Below, piece by piece: positions 10,115-20,614 of a stretch of DNA of 64,000 nt (the stretch's first letter is position 1; each line of letters opens with the position of its first letter). The notes beneath the pieces are model-generated. The model was not told where the DNA came from and did not search any database. It was given only the letters and a program-made list of their open reading frames with translations. Origin of the DNA: Tritrichomonas musculus (taxonomy: Eukaryota > Parabasalia > Tritrichomonadida > Tritrichomonadidae); the NCBI GenBank assembly GCA_039105265.1, contig JAPFFF010000007.1:1302001-1366000 (forward strand). Direction: 5' to 3'. A program made the translations under genes and the position numbers.

Positions 10115-10759
10115 ATGTCTATGAAATCTCTTCCGACCCACTGGAGAGAAGGGGAAGAATTAGCAAATAGCATTACACATGGTGTTGGCGCATTCCTTTC
10201 TGTTATTGGTGGTATTTTTCTTTTACAAAAAGCCTTAAGACTTGGTAATAGACAACGTACAATTGGATATCTTGTTTTTGCTTTATCAATGGTCGAACTT
10301 TATACTACTTCTATGCTTTATCATGGGTCAACTAATGAAGAAATTAAAAAGCCACTAAGATATATTGACCACTGCTCTGTCTATATTTTAATAGCTGGAA
10401 GTTATACACCTTTTACATTAACAACATTTAAAAATCATGGCGGCCCAATACTGCTCTTAGCTGTTTGGCTTATTGCATTTGTTGGCATCATAACCAAAAT
10501 CTTCTTTTTTGATTTAGTTTTTAAGTATACTGCATTAATTTATGTTTTGATGGGGTGGCTTGGTGTTGTTATGTTTCGACATGCACACTTACTATCAAAA
10601 AAAGCGCTTTTCTGGCTTGTTCTTGGAGGAGTTGTTTATACAATGGGCACATATTTCTTTAAATATGGACATGAGAAAGCATTTTATCATGCAATTTTCC
10701 ATGTTTTCATTGTAGCTGGAACATTTTGCCATTTTGTTTGCGTTTACTTTTATACTTAA
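10115..10759 (+). CDS. Hemolysin III / PAQR-family membrane protein
   Basis: A 214-residue protein with seven predicted membrane spans, the size and layout of the bacterial hemolysin III (YqfA/TrhA) branch of the PAQR superfamily. Conserved signatures appear in order: ANSITHGVGA near the N-terminus, SMLYHGS, RYIDHCSVYILIAGSYTPF in the middle, and FYHAIFHVFIVAGTFCHF at the end. The His and Asp residues in these motifs are those that hold zinc in PAQR proteins. Despite the name, most members are not proven haemolysins; membrane-lipid or energy-homeostasis roles have been suggested for relatives. The length and motifs look bacterial rather than like animal adiponectin receptors, consistent with an old lateral transfer. 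The start is the first ATG, preceded by a T-tract. Confidence 0.88.
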   Translation: MSMKSLPTHWREGEELANSITHGVGAFLSVIGGIFLLQKALRLGNRQRTIGYLVFALSMVELYTTSMLYHGSTNEEIKKPLRYIDHCSVYILIAGSYTPFTLTTFKNHGGPILLLAVWLIAFVGIITKIFFFDLVFKYTALIYVLMGWLGVVMFRHAHLLSKKALFWLVLGGVVYTMGTYFFKYGHEKAFYHAIFHVFIVAGTFCHFVCVYFYT

Positions 10760-10885
10760 ATGGATTTCATATATAATATGGATACTATATACTTTTTTTT
10801 TTTTTTTATAATTTCATGTTAGATACATATCTTACAGTTAAATTAGTAGTACTACAAAATTATAAAAATTATTTCACTTTAGAGT

Positions 10886-10956
10886 TCGCTGGTAGTGTAA
10901 TGGTATCATGTAGGATTGTCGTTCCTGTAACCCGGGTCCGATTCCCGGCCAGCGAG
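10886..10956 (+). tRNA. tRNA-Asp (GTC)
   Basis: The 71-nt sequence folds as a cloverleaf. The acceptor TCGCTGG pairs fully with CCAGCGA, the D arm is GTG/CAT, the anticodon stem TAGGA/TCCTG carries the loop TTGTCGT (anticodon GTC), and the T stem is CCGGG/CCCGG. The discriminator base is G, as expected for Asp. The internal A box TAGTGTAATGG and B box GGTCCGATTCC are present, and a run of eight T follows as the Pol III terminator. No intron. Confidence 0.95.
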
Positions 10957-11029
10957 TTTTTTTTCCCATTTTATCAGTTTTTTAGATAGATCTTCAAATG
11001 CAGATTTTTTAGAAAAAACGTTAAGGTCA

Positions 11030-11791
11030 AATACCCATATTTTACCCTTTATGTGTGAGTTTTCAGTTTTTGAAAGTTTTATTCAAACCATTTCACTTCA
11101 TCTGCATTTCATAAAGACTTTGAGAGCTCGATGAAGTCACAGATTGAAAAAAGAATTGCCACTTCACAATATCCATTCTCAAATGACTTTAATATAAAAA
11201 GATATATTTAAATAAAAAATCAATTTTTCTTTCAGCGAATTGTTACCAATAAATATAAATCTAAATGCTAAAAGTTTGATTAATTGACTGTAAATTAATT
11301 TCATTAAAAAAAAAACTATCGTTCAATAATTGAATCATTTTGAATGCAATTCATTTTTCTTTGATATCTCTTTTCAAAAATTCTGAGCTAAATTTTTTTA
11401 ACCTTATTAAATGTGTTTAATTTATCATCATTTAGAACTTTAAATGAATCTGATGTTTGTCTGCTCTTGAATATATTCCAAAAATTTATATACATACGAA
11501 TTAGTATTGATATTAATACTAATCTGAGAATATTATGAAATATTATTTTTAATTTTCAAAGAGTTAATTTTAGTTTCTTTGTTCTATTTATCTTTAAAAA
11601 TACTAGACAACTATATTGCCCAAATAAAAATGATTAAACAAAAAAATTTTATTAAAAATGAGATTGAAAAATAATACTTATCTCAAAATTAAGGCCAAAT
11701 AAAAGGTGATTTTGCCAAAGGAAAGGTCAAATATAACTCTTAATAAGTCATATTTAACGATAAATTTGATTTTTTTCAATTTTATAAATTT

Positions 11792-11825
<34 letters not shown>

Positions 11826-12895
11826 TTTATGATTTCTTCTTAAAATAAAAATAAAGACAAAATAATGGATTAAAAATAATTTATTTTAAAAGTATTATTG
11901 AATTATTATCTTATCAATTGAATGATAAAATTGAATTGTCTTTGAAAATTTATAAAATTTTAATTCAATCAATATCTTATTATAAATATATAACAAATAT
12001 TTATTTTATGATATATATAGAAATTATAATAAATATTATTAACAACTATACAATATATAATTTGAAATTTAAGCTTATAAAAAAAGATTAGTTTTATTTT
12101 GATAATCAAAAGGGTTAAAATATTCTCTTGTGTGATGTAAATAATTGTATAATTATTAGTTTTCTTAAAATATGACAAATTTCAAGAAAAAGCTTTGAGA
12201 TGATGAATTTAAGATATTATTTCGAAAAATTCCATACCTTATTTTAATCATAATCATAAAGCTTACTTTCATTATCGCATAAAAATCGCATTTGTTTGTT
12301 ATAAAACCAAAAGCTGAGTGAGCAAAAAACAATATAATACCCTCGATGATCAGTACCATTTTTGAGTTATTAAGAGATATAGAAAATACATACTTCAACA
12401 AATAATTTTTATCAGATAAAATTTGCAAAAACTCATTTTTTTATCATAAAAAAAGAAGTGCAAAAACAAACTTTTTGAGTGAAAAAAATTAAATATTTGA
12501 TTAAATAGTCTTTTTAGAAACAGTATCTCATAAAGATCCTTATAGTAAAATATTACTTCCCAATTGCCTTCATTTGGAGAGTTATTAAAAAAAACAAATA
12601 TCATATAATATTATAGCGATTTGAGTTGAGACGACAAAATGAAAGAGAATCTGTTAATTAGTATAAACTGCTAATATGAGTTTTCAAAATGAGCTAAATT
12701 GTTGAAAAAAATGCAACTAAAAAATAAAAAGTGAGATGTTTTTTATTTTTCGATCATGTTTTGAATGCCTATAAAAAAAAATATCACCAAAATGATATCA
12801 CATGTGATATGTAACATTGAAATAATTGAGAAAGGGGTGTAACTTTTTTTCTCAAAAACTAAAAACTCACACATAAAGGGTAAAATATGGGTATT
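11030..12895. mobile_element. 1.87-kb element with 44-bp terminal inverted repeats
   Basis: The 44 bp at 11030-11073, beginning AATACCCATATTTTACCC, recur as the reverse complement at 12852-12895 with a single mismatch by my reading. The 9 bp outside each end, TTAAGGTCA (11021-11029) and TTAATGTTA (12896-12904), match at 7 of 9 positions and may be an aged 9-bp target duplication, the size made by Mutator-like elements. The interior is AT-rich, includes a poly-A run of about 29 (11796-11823) and three short minus-strand open frames (11969-12604) without recognisable domains. It inserted 74 bp downstream of tRNA-Asp. It is non-autonomous or decayed; family assignment is tentative. Confidence 0.6.
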
Positions 12896-13676
12896 TTAAT
12901 GTTATTTTTACGGTTGTGGCCACACTCATATTTGTTTTCTTTGGCGAATATTAATCACTCTTCGGCTTACCAAGCAACTATAAAGACAAGCGTTTTTTCC
13001 CATAAGCCATAAGTAATGACGATCTTGGATTTTACGTTTTTTTTACAGACTTAAGAATATTTCAACTTTTTATATAACATTTTACTTAATTATATTCCAA
13101 AAAATGTTTACGAGTATGATTTTAATGATGGCATTAATGCATTTGATCCATGTATTCTTCTTATATTAAAGTTTTTCACTATGCATATTTCCTTTTTTGC
13201 CCTGAATATTGATGAAATCCTTTTTAGTTTTACTCTATTTTCATGGCGGAATAATTTTATTAATACTAGCTCTATCATTTATTCGACAAAAATGAACAAA
13301 TTTATACTATTCTGATAATTAAGGTTATCCTAATAGTGTTCCGTCACAAAAAAAGGTATTTTTAAAGTTTTAATAAAAATAATCAGGTTTTTAAGTAACT
13401 TTTTTATTTTTTTTATCCTCATGCCATTTTCTATTAAACCGTCGGGAAAAAAAAATTGAATGCGATTTTCCAAAATTTTGTACTTTTTTCAATTGAAAAA
13501 AAATTGAATGAAAATTTTCCGAAAAATTCTGCATTTTGGAATCTATCGTTTTTTACATAGAATTAGAGTTATTCATATAAATTTACTCAATTTAATGCAA
13601 TACAAAAAGATATTCCAAAATACCTGAATACTAAATTTGAAGCAAGAATAGAAGGTATTTCAAAGACTTTTGAGGA

Positions 13677-13788
13677 TGAATTCATTCAATACATCTTCTA
13701 ATTTTTTAGGAGGATCAACATTTTTGAGGAAGAAAATATATGTGTCATTGATCCTCCTAAAAAATCAGAAGATGCATTGAATGAATTC
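13677..13788. repeat. Near-perfect inverted repeat (41-bp arms, 29-nt loop)
   Basis: The left arm (13677-13718, starting TGAATTCATTCAAT) and right arm (13748-13788) are reverse complements with two mismatches by my reading. Transcribed, it would form a long hairpin. The left arm continues a short open frame that starts upstream, so it may come from an inverted duplication of a gene fragment. Confidence 0.6.
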
Positions 13789-14935
13789 AATGTTAGGACT
13801 CAAGATTAATATCTCGTTAATTAGACCTGTTTCTCCCTGACATTTTGAATAGCAATTAACGCTTTATAATAGATAAATTTCATCACCAAGCTTTTCTGAA
13901 TTTTGTAAGTTAAAATCTTTGAAGGTGAATTAATTTTCACAGGATCAGCATTAAAAAAAATGTGAAACAACACAATTTTCGCATGAAAATTCAAGAAAAC
14001 TATATATTTTTTTTTATAAAAATTGTCAATGAAATAGACTAAATTGAAGTTTTGCCAAATATCATATTTGCTCAATTGTCATATCTGGATTTGCGTTTTG
14101 AATATATCATGAAAAATAAGTGCAAGAATTATCGAATGAATAATTAAGTTTTTCTTTTATTTTAGGCTTTCGGAATTTTGAAAAGTTTGCCAAATTCATC
14201 ACATAATTCATTGTTTGCTAAACATAATCAAGTCCATAAAAATTCATTTATATTTCTAGTTTTTTTAATATACTAATCATATATAAATGAAGATAATTCA
14301 GTACATTTAATATATTCACCAAAGTCTCTAATAACATTTGATATTATACTTCTTGCTTTTTCGTAGATTGGCAAGGTTTGGTGATTGGATTGGCTCATAC
14401 AAGGTGAGAAATGTTAAATTGCAATGTGATTGGAATGCTGTCCATTCTTTCAATGGATAATTTTTATTTTGAATGAATTCATCATATTAATCACAATTTA
14501 GATTTTTAATAAAATCAATCGGTATTGGTGACTTTCATGAATATAAGCGTTCTAACACTTGATTTTGGATGTTCTTGTAATAAAATCATCATCATCCATA
14601 ATTGCCAGATTTACATTAACAACATTTCTGGTATCATCACATTCTATAAATTCTAATGATAAATCAATATATGATATGTATATATTGAATACCTAATCAA
14701 AACGTGTAGGCAACGTCTTTATATTTTTAGGGATTTTATGAGCTGTCATAGTTTTTTGATCTTTGGGTTGATAAGGTTGAATCAATCTGCTTTTATATAT
14801 AATTATGCTGTTGAATTTTTTATTTTTGGCAAAATCGTTGGCATTAATTTGGATCTTCTAATTCAATTGCAATTGAACTTCTTACTGGATAAGAATTTTT
14901 GGATATCATTCTAAAATAATATTAGATAAAAAAAG

Positions 14936-14993
14936 CTTTTTACTGGTGATTGGCTAGAATATAATTAGATGGAAAAAGATCGTTAAACATATT
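14936..14993 (+). pseudogene. Inverted partial copy of the Myb gene C-terminus
   Basis: About 56 bp here (AAGCTTTTTACTGGTGATTG and onward) match the last codons, stop and first 3' bases of the Myb gene at 15246-15301 in opposite orientation, with about one mismatch. Only the tail (LFTGDWLEYN to the stop) is present, so it is a fragment, not a gene. It may mark a local inversion or gene-conversion tract. Confidence 0.65.
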
Positions 14994-15248
14994 AAAGGTG
15001 AAATACACTTTGACATTTTAGGCTGAACTTTTTTAAAAGTTTGATATGACGTTTGATCTTTAATTTTTGAGTGTAAAAAATAAATCATTCAATATTTGAA
15101 ATAAATTCTTAGAAACCGTAAGTTTATACGCGAAAATTAAAAAACAAAGTTTAATCAATAATACCGAAAATAAAAAAATAAATGAACAGATTATATATCG
15201 TATCATGAGATTGTTTATTTCAAACAGTTAATAATAAAACCGGGATGT

Positions 15249-16007
15249 TTAACGATCTTTTTCCATCCAATTATATTCTAGCCAATCACCAGTAAAAAGC
15301 TCACTGGTTGGTGTGAACATAAATGATTGATTCTCATCAAACATTACGTTCAAATCAACAACTTCTTCGCAAAATGGTTTACATTCTAAATTCAATGGGG
15401 GAAGTTCAACTTCTTCAACATATGATTGTTGAATATGAATTGAGCATTTTTTCTTTAAAACAGAATTCCATCGATTTTTAATTTGGTTATCAGTCCTTCC
15501 TTCTATTAATTCTGCCATTTTTGCCCATTTATTTCCCATTTTAGCTTGAAGTTGAATAATCAAATTGTCTTCATCTTCGGTCCAATTTGTTTTCTTAATA
15601 TTTGGCTTAAGGCAGTTGGTCCACCTTTCACGACATTGTTTTCCGATTCTTCCAGGAAGTTGAGCCGCAACTTTAGTCCATCCGCTTTCTCCATGCTCAT
15701 GGACCCATTTAGTAAGAATTTCATCTTCTTCTTTCGACCAATTTCCTTTGACTAACTTGGGATTTAATACTTTGTTCCATCGATTCATTATTTGTTGTGG
15801 CGTTTTATCTGCAAAATGCGCTGACATCACAACCCAACGTTTTTTATGAGGTATTTCTTTCATAAGCATCCTCAATAAGTTATCCTCTTCAGGTGACCAT
15901 GAAGCAGATTGAAATGCTTTAGATGGTTCCCTTTTTCGAGTTGGATGTAACATGTCTAATGCAATTTCTTCATTTTCGTCAAGTGGAGGTAAGTAAAAAG
16001 TTTCCAT
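15249..16007 (-). CDS. R1R2R3 Myb-domain DNA-binding protein
   Basis: A 252-residue protein with three consecutive Myb repeats: about residues 34-83 (Trp at 37, 58, 77), 87-134 (Trp at 90, 110, 129) and 139-186 (Trp at 142, 161, 180). The regularly spaced tryptophans and the recognition-helix texts IGKQCRERWTNCLKP and TDNQIKNRWNSVLKK are those of animal c-Myb-type repeats, so sequence-specific DNA binding is well supported. The C-terminal 60 residues are acidic and could serve as an activation region. Trichomonads are known for large families of Myb factors that bind promoter elements; the target here is unknown. The ATG at 16007 follows an initiator-like TCATTC. Part of its 3' end is duplicated in inverse orientation about 260 bp downstream. 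Confidence 0.92.
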   Translation of the reverse strand: METFYLPPLDENEEIALDMLHPTRKREPSKAFQSASWSPEEDNLLRMLMKEIPHKKRWVVMSAHFADKTPQQIMNRWNKVLNPKLVKGNWSKEEDEILTKWVHEHGESGWTKVAAQLPGRIGKQCRERWTNCLKPNIKKTNWTEDEDNLIIQLQAKMGNKWAKMAELIEGRTDNQIKNRWNSVLKKKCSIHIQQSYVEEVELPPLNLECKPFCEEVVDLNVMFDENQSFMFTPTSELFTGDWLEYNWMEKDR

Positions 16008-16015
16008 TTAATGGA

Positions 16016-16021
16016 GAATGA
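16016..16021 (-). promoter_or_regulatory. Putative initiator (TCATTC) of the Myb gene
   Basis: TCATTC on the minus strand fits TCA-Py-(T/A) and lies about 11 nt before the ATG at 16007, a normal trichomonad leader length. Short motif; chance occurrence is possible. Confidence 0.3.
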
Positions 16022-19000
16022 ACTAAAAAATGAGGTAAAATTGTTTTTTCAAACGTTCACTCAATTTTTCTGAAGAATCATTCAATTTTTCAATCAATTG
16101 GTTTTGAATATAAATTTAATCAATTTCTATGGATTATTTTTTTAAAAAACTTTTTCAAAAATAACTCGTTTTTCATCAGAAAATTAATGCATTGAATTTT
16201 CCACCGTATACTTTTTCTTTATAATTAAAGTTTTTGATGTTATGATATCTTCGAAAAAAAAAATCACAATAACAATTTAAATCATTGTACATTTTTAATA
16301 AATGATACTTCATGAAAAACATCGTTTATTTCAATTAGAATCAATGAATTGAAGATTTTGGATTATATTTTTCAATGTAAAACGCGTTTTTTCAGGCAAT
16401 AACTCTATCATAACGACTTAAAAAACTTAGGAAATAATTTAAATCACTTATTTTAAAAAAATATTGTATAATTATTATTTGAATGTTTTATAATGGATAT
16501 TAAAAAATACATAATTTAATAGTACTTTTGATCTTTATATAAAAAATATAGAATTTATATTATAATTCAAACGGAATAAAATAGGAATGATGCTTTTTCT
16601 ATAAAAGAAAGCAATTTTTATTTTTTGGTATTATGCATTCAATTTATTTTATTCATTCAAAAATAAATTCAATAAGATGAATACATTTTATAAAAATTTA
16701 AAAAGAAAAAAGTATAGATCAAGAAAAAAACGTATACTTTTTCTGAGATGTCCATAAACTTTGTCATAACAATTTTTGATTTTTATTCTATTTTTTTCCA
16801 TACAATTCAAGATATTTGCAATTTTTTGATTTATTATTTCGATTTCTGAATTTGTTTTGGTTTCTAGAATAAGAATTTGTACGTACAGGAATTAAAGAAA
16901 ATATATTCATTTTTATTTATAGGTCGGCCAAAATAACGTATTTGTCAAAAACATAAAGCGAAATTTTAAAAAACGCTAGAAACTTCCCAAACTTATATAT
17001 TTGTTTCATGAACATATGATTAAGAAAACATCTAAATTTGGTGGAAATTCTTGAGTTGGATTTTTATTTATCAAGACCATATTAAGGTTGAACAAAAGCA
17101 GTATATGATATCATATTGTAATATAATAAAATATATGATGACATCAATTTATTTACTAAATATAATGGTAAAATTAACGTAAAATATAAAAATAAATTAA
17201 TTTTTCTTTTTGAATGAAAATTTTACAATTTGATAAGTTTAGAAAAAAAAATGATGTTTTGTATAAATATCATAGCAAATATGAGGAAAATGCAATTTTA
17301 AATATAAGATATATTTTTTAGTTAATTTATTAAATTGAATTAAATTTTTATGAAATATTTGAATCATAAGAAAATTGAGATCAATTCTATGAAATTATTA
17401 TATACTTCAGAATATTGTGCATTTTTATAAGAAATAATTGTGAGATTGTAAGATATAAACAATTGAATAATTGTGAGAAAATAAAGATTTCTGAAAAGTA
17501 AAAATATGTAAAGTATTCAAAGTAAAAATCTATCCAAAATAAAGTCCCCAGCGTCGGAATTTTTGATTTTTTAAAATAATTCTTTTCAAAATCAAAAAAT
17601 ATGTCCAATTTTTCAAATTTTAACTCAGGTTGAAAAGATTAGCTGAGTGATTATTTATGAAATTATCTCTACTTTTAGCAAGATATAGAATAATTTAAAT
17701 ATATTATATAATGATATTATTTTTTTATGAATATTTAATATAAAAAATTAAAATTTATTATGATATTTTTCGCAAAATTTGTATTTTTGTTGTCACTTTT
17801 TGAATACTACAAAATTGAATGAATACCTTAATAGGGTCTATTTATCATCATTTTTTTGAAATTTGAATTTAAAACAATTATATCCTGCTATATATTATAT
17901 TCAAATGTTATTTTTTAATTTTCTTTATTTATATACTATATATAATATATATAAATATAATAATAATTTAGAAATATTTATTATTCATCAGTGAATTGAT
18001 GGAAAAAATTTAATACAATTTAAGAAAAAATAGAAGATCAAATTTCCTTTTTATTTTTATTTTATTATATTATAAAAACTTATATAACAACAAAAGTCGA
18101 CTTAAAAATGAAAAAGAAGAAGAAATTCTTAAAGGAAATTATCCCAAACTTTTTCAAAAAGAATTGAATTTTGGAGTGTTTAAAAATGAATTTTTCATGT
18201 TAAATAAAATAATTATTTATTTATTAATGATTACACTAGATTTAATATGATATTATAGATATAAGTAAACATAAATGATTATCTTTTTTTATGATAATTA
18301 TAGGATATATTAATATTATTTATTTTAAAGAAAATACATAAATTTCACAAAACTCAACTCAAGAAATTGGATGAAACTTGGTAAACAGAATATGTAGATA
18401 TCATATAATATTATATATCAAATAGAAGATATTCCTACGTTTTTTTATTTTTTTTGACAAAACTCGTTATTCTGACCATTTAAAAAATGTAATATATTAT
18501 CAGTTATATCTAAATTATTAGCCATATTTATTCAAATATTGAAGTTAAATTAATGTTATAATCATAAAGTTAGTAAAATAAAAATAGGTCGGCCAGAATA
18601 TCAGTGCTTTAAATGTTTATTGAATACATATCAAATACATATTAAATAGGCATTCATGTTTTCCAATGCAATATTTGTGCTTTAAATCATAACATATTAT
18701 AAACAACTCTCTATATTTCATTTTCTATATGTTATGACATGATAAATAGTAGTTAAAATGACGTTTTTTTATCTTAAAATTACTAATTAGTATTATTTTG
18801 ATTTATTGTATATTGTATATATATAAAGCAAAGAGATTGCATTTTGTTTACAAATTTATAATTCAAATAGGAACTATTTATGATTATTTAAAAATGAAAC
18901 TTTTTCTTATTTGATTTAGGATTGAATAATAATATTGTGAATGATATAATATAGGTTTTGAATTATATCTATTATAGGCATATATTATAGAGTATATACA

Positions 19001-19067
19001 TAGCGACATCAGATATACCCATTCAAGCTATATTGTTACATACCTTTTAATCATTTTAAGGACGTTG
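16022..19067. other. Gene desert with dispersed GGTCGGCC repeats
   Basis: Three kilobases of AT-rich DNA without a supportable gene. GGTCGGCCARAATA occurs at about 16922 and 18590, and a related inverted sequence (GGTCAGAATAACG read on the minus strand) ends at about 18480. The pair 16921/18482 could be the eroded ends of an element of about 1.56 kb, but identity is modest and no target duplication is visible. Confidence 0.35.
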
Positions 19068-20496
19068 AAGGACCAAATATAATTTGAAATTTTTGTGCAA
19101 ATATCTCCTTAAATATTTTGTTATTGTAATTCTAAAATACATTATTATATTATATATTGGATATTAATTAAAATAAATCAATAATAAATGAGATCCCTTA
19201 TGTATATGAAAGAAAAACATCCAAATTAATGACATTAAAATAGAACAACTTTATTAAATATATACCTGCTTGCTCACTTTTCCTATTAACCAAAATTACA
19301 TAATTTGAAAAAAAAAATTGTAATGATCATTTAATTTGATTAGAAGAACGTGATTGATTAAAAAATCTATTTGAATCAATTATTTTCAATTATCCCTAGG
19401 TAATCACTTTCAATCTTTCAATCGCTTTAATTCAATTTTACTCATTCCATCACTTTCATTCATTCCATCACTTTCATTCATTCAACCACTTTCATTCATT
19501 CAATCATTTTAATTCTTTCTTTCGTTTTAATTCAATCAATCGCTTTAAGATGGTTGAAAAAATATTGTTATATTTTTTTCTTAAATAGAGTTTAATTTTG
19601 GGATATTTGTAAGTTTACTGTAATATTATTTATTGCATGCGATAAAAAAAGTGGTTTTAGCCAAATTCATAACTTTCAAATGAGGGTGTAATTTTTTGGC
19701 ACAGTGCTACAGCACAGAGAACTTTTTATATGTATATATGGTCTAAATAAACTTTTTGAGAAATTAAAATTAATAATTTTTAAACAAAAAAGTATGACAC
19801 TTTTAATGCTTTTTTTATTCCTTTAAAATAATTTTAAAATATTTGTTTTCTTATTTAATACGGATTTAAACCAGTAAATCCTAAATTATATCAATGTAGG
19901 AAGCCCATTAAGCCATTTGATTATCTAAATCAACCATTTTTAAGAATAAATATTAATCAAATAATAATCTCATCTTTGAAAATTTTCGATTATTTCGTGT
20001 TTAACATATTCTCTAAATGACATAAATTAAGAAATCAATAAAAAATACAAGGAACTTTTAATCTTTTCTATGTAAAATAAAGCTCGAAAAAATTGACGAT
20101 TATTTTCTTCTGAAAAAGTTATATATGCTATAAAGAGGAATTCCTCTTCAAATGAATAGATGTACGCGAATTCAGAAATGTAGCACTTGAACTACTAATA
20201 TATCAAAATTAATCATTTGCTGAATATTTCCTATTGAGTATTTTTTTAATTTATTTGCTTTTTTTTTTTCAAAAATTTATAAATTTACTTCAATAGGTCC
20301 GATTTCATATAAATTTATATTTAACATTCAATTTAAATTGAATGACAACAAATTGTCTTCTGAGATAATTTGTGAAATTATTGGTAAAATAGTATTATAT
20401 ATTTAAATGTTGATGCAATTTAATTGATAAAGTTTTGTGTTAATAATTATTTAATGAGATATTTTACCTACAAAAATGAGATTATATTTGGTCCTT
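19068..20496. mobile_element. Candidate 1.43-kb inverted-repeat element
   Basis: AAGGACCAAATATAAT at 19068-19083 is repeated as its complement at 20481-20496, and similarity extends inward for roughly 30 more bases (TTTTTGT then ATATCTC). TTAA follows the right end and TGAA precedes the GGACC of the left end, which could be an aged TTAA duplication. No coding frame inside. The element contains the 18-bp tandem array at 19402-19549. Confidence 0.4.
19402..19549. repeat. 18-bp tandem repeat array
   Basis: The unit CATTCCATCACTTTCATT is perfect twice (19443-19460, 19461-19478) and continues as degenerate copies to 19549; a further copy lies at 19415-19432. Most units keep the form CATTCAATCRCTTTMATT. 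There is no open frame through it. Confidence 0.75.
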
Positions 20497-20614
20497 AATC
20501 AAAAATGGTCAAAATGATTTTTTTAAAATTTCAATTATTTTTCAATTTTCTATATGACGATATGACTTGAAATATTGGTCCCAAAATTTTTCTAGATCTC
20601 TTTTAAAATTTTCA

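Larger units (their letters stand above)
12905..15200. other. Gene-free stretch with small inverted duplications
   Basis: About 2.3 kb with no gene I can support. It holds a 41-bp hairpin (13677-13788) and an inverted fragment of the neighbouring Myb gene (14936-14993), listed separately. Short open frames here have no recognisable domain. Confidence 0.45.

Noticed and set aside
11969-12604. Three short minus-strand frames inside the 44-bp-TIR element
   Set aside because: Phe/Ile/Asn-rich low complexity with no domain; expected by chance in this composition.
13821-14075. 84-codon minus-strand frame
   Set aside because: Low-complexity AT-driven composition, no motif, no initiator-like signal.
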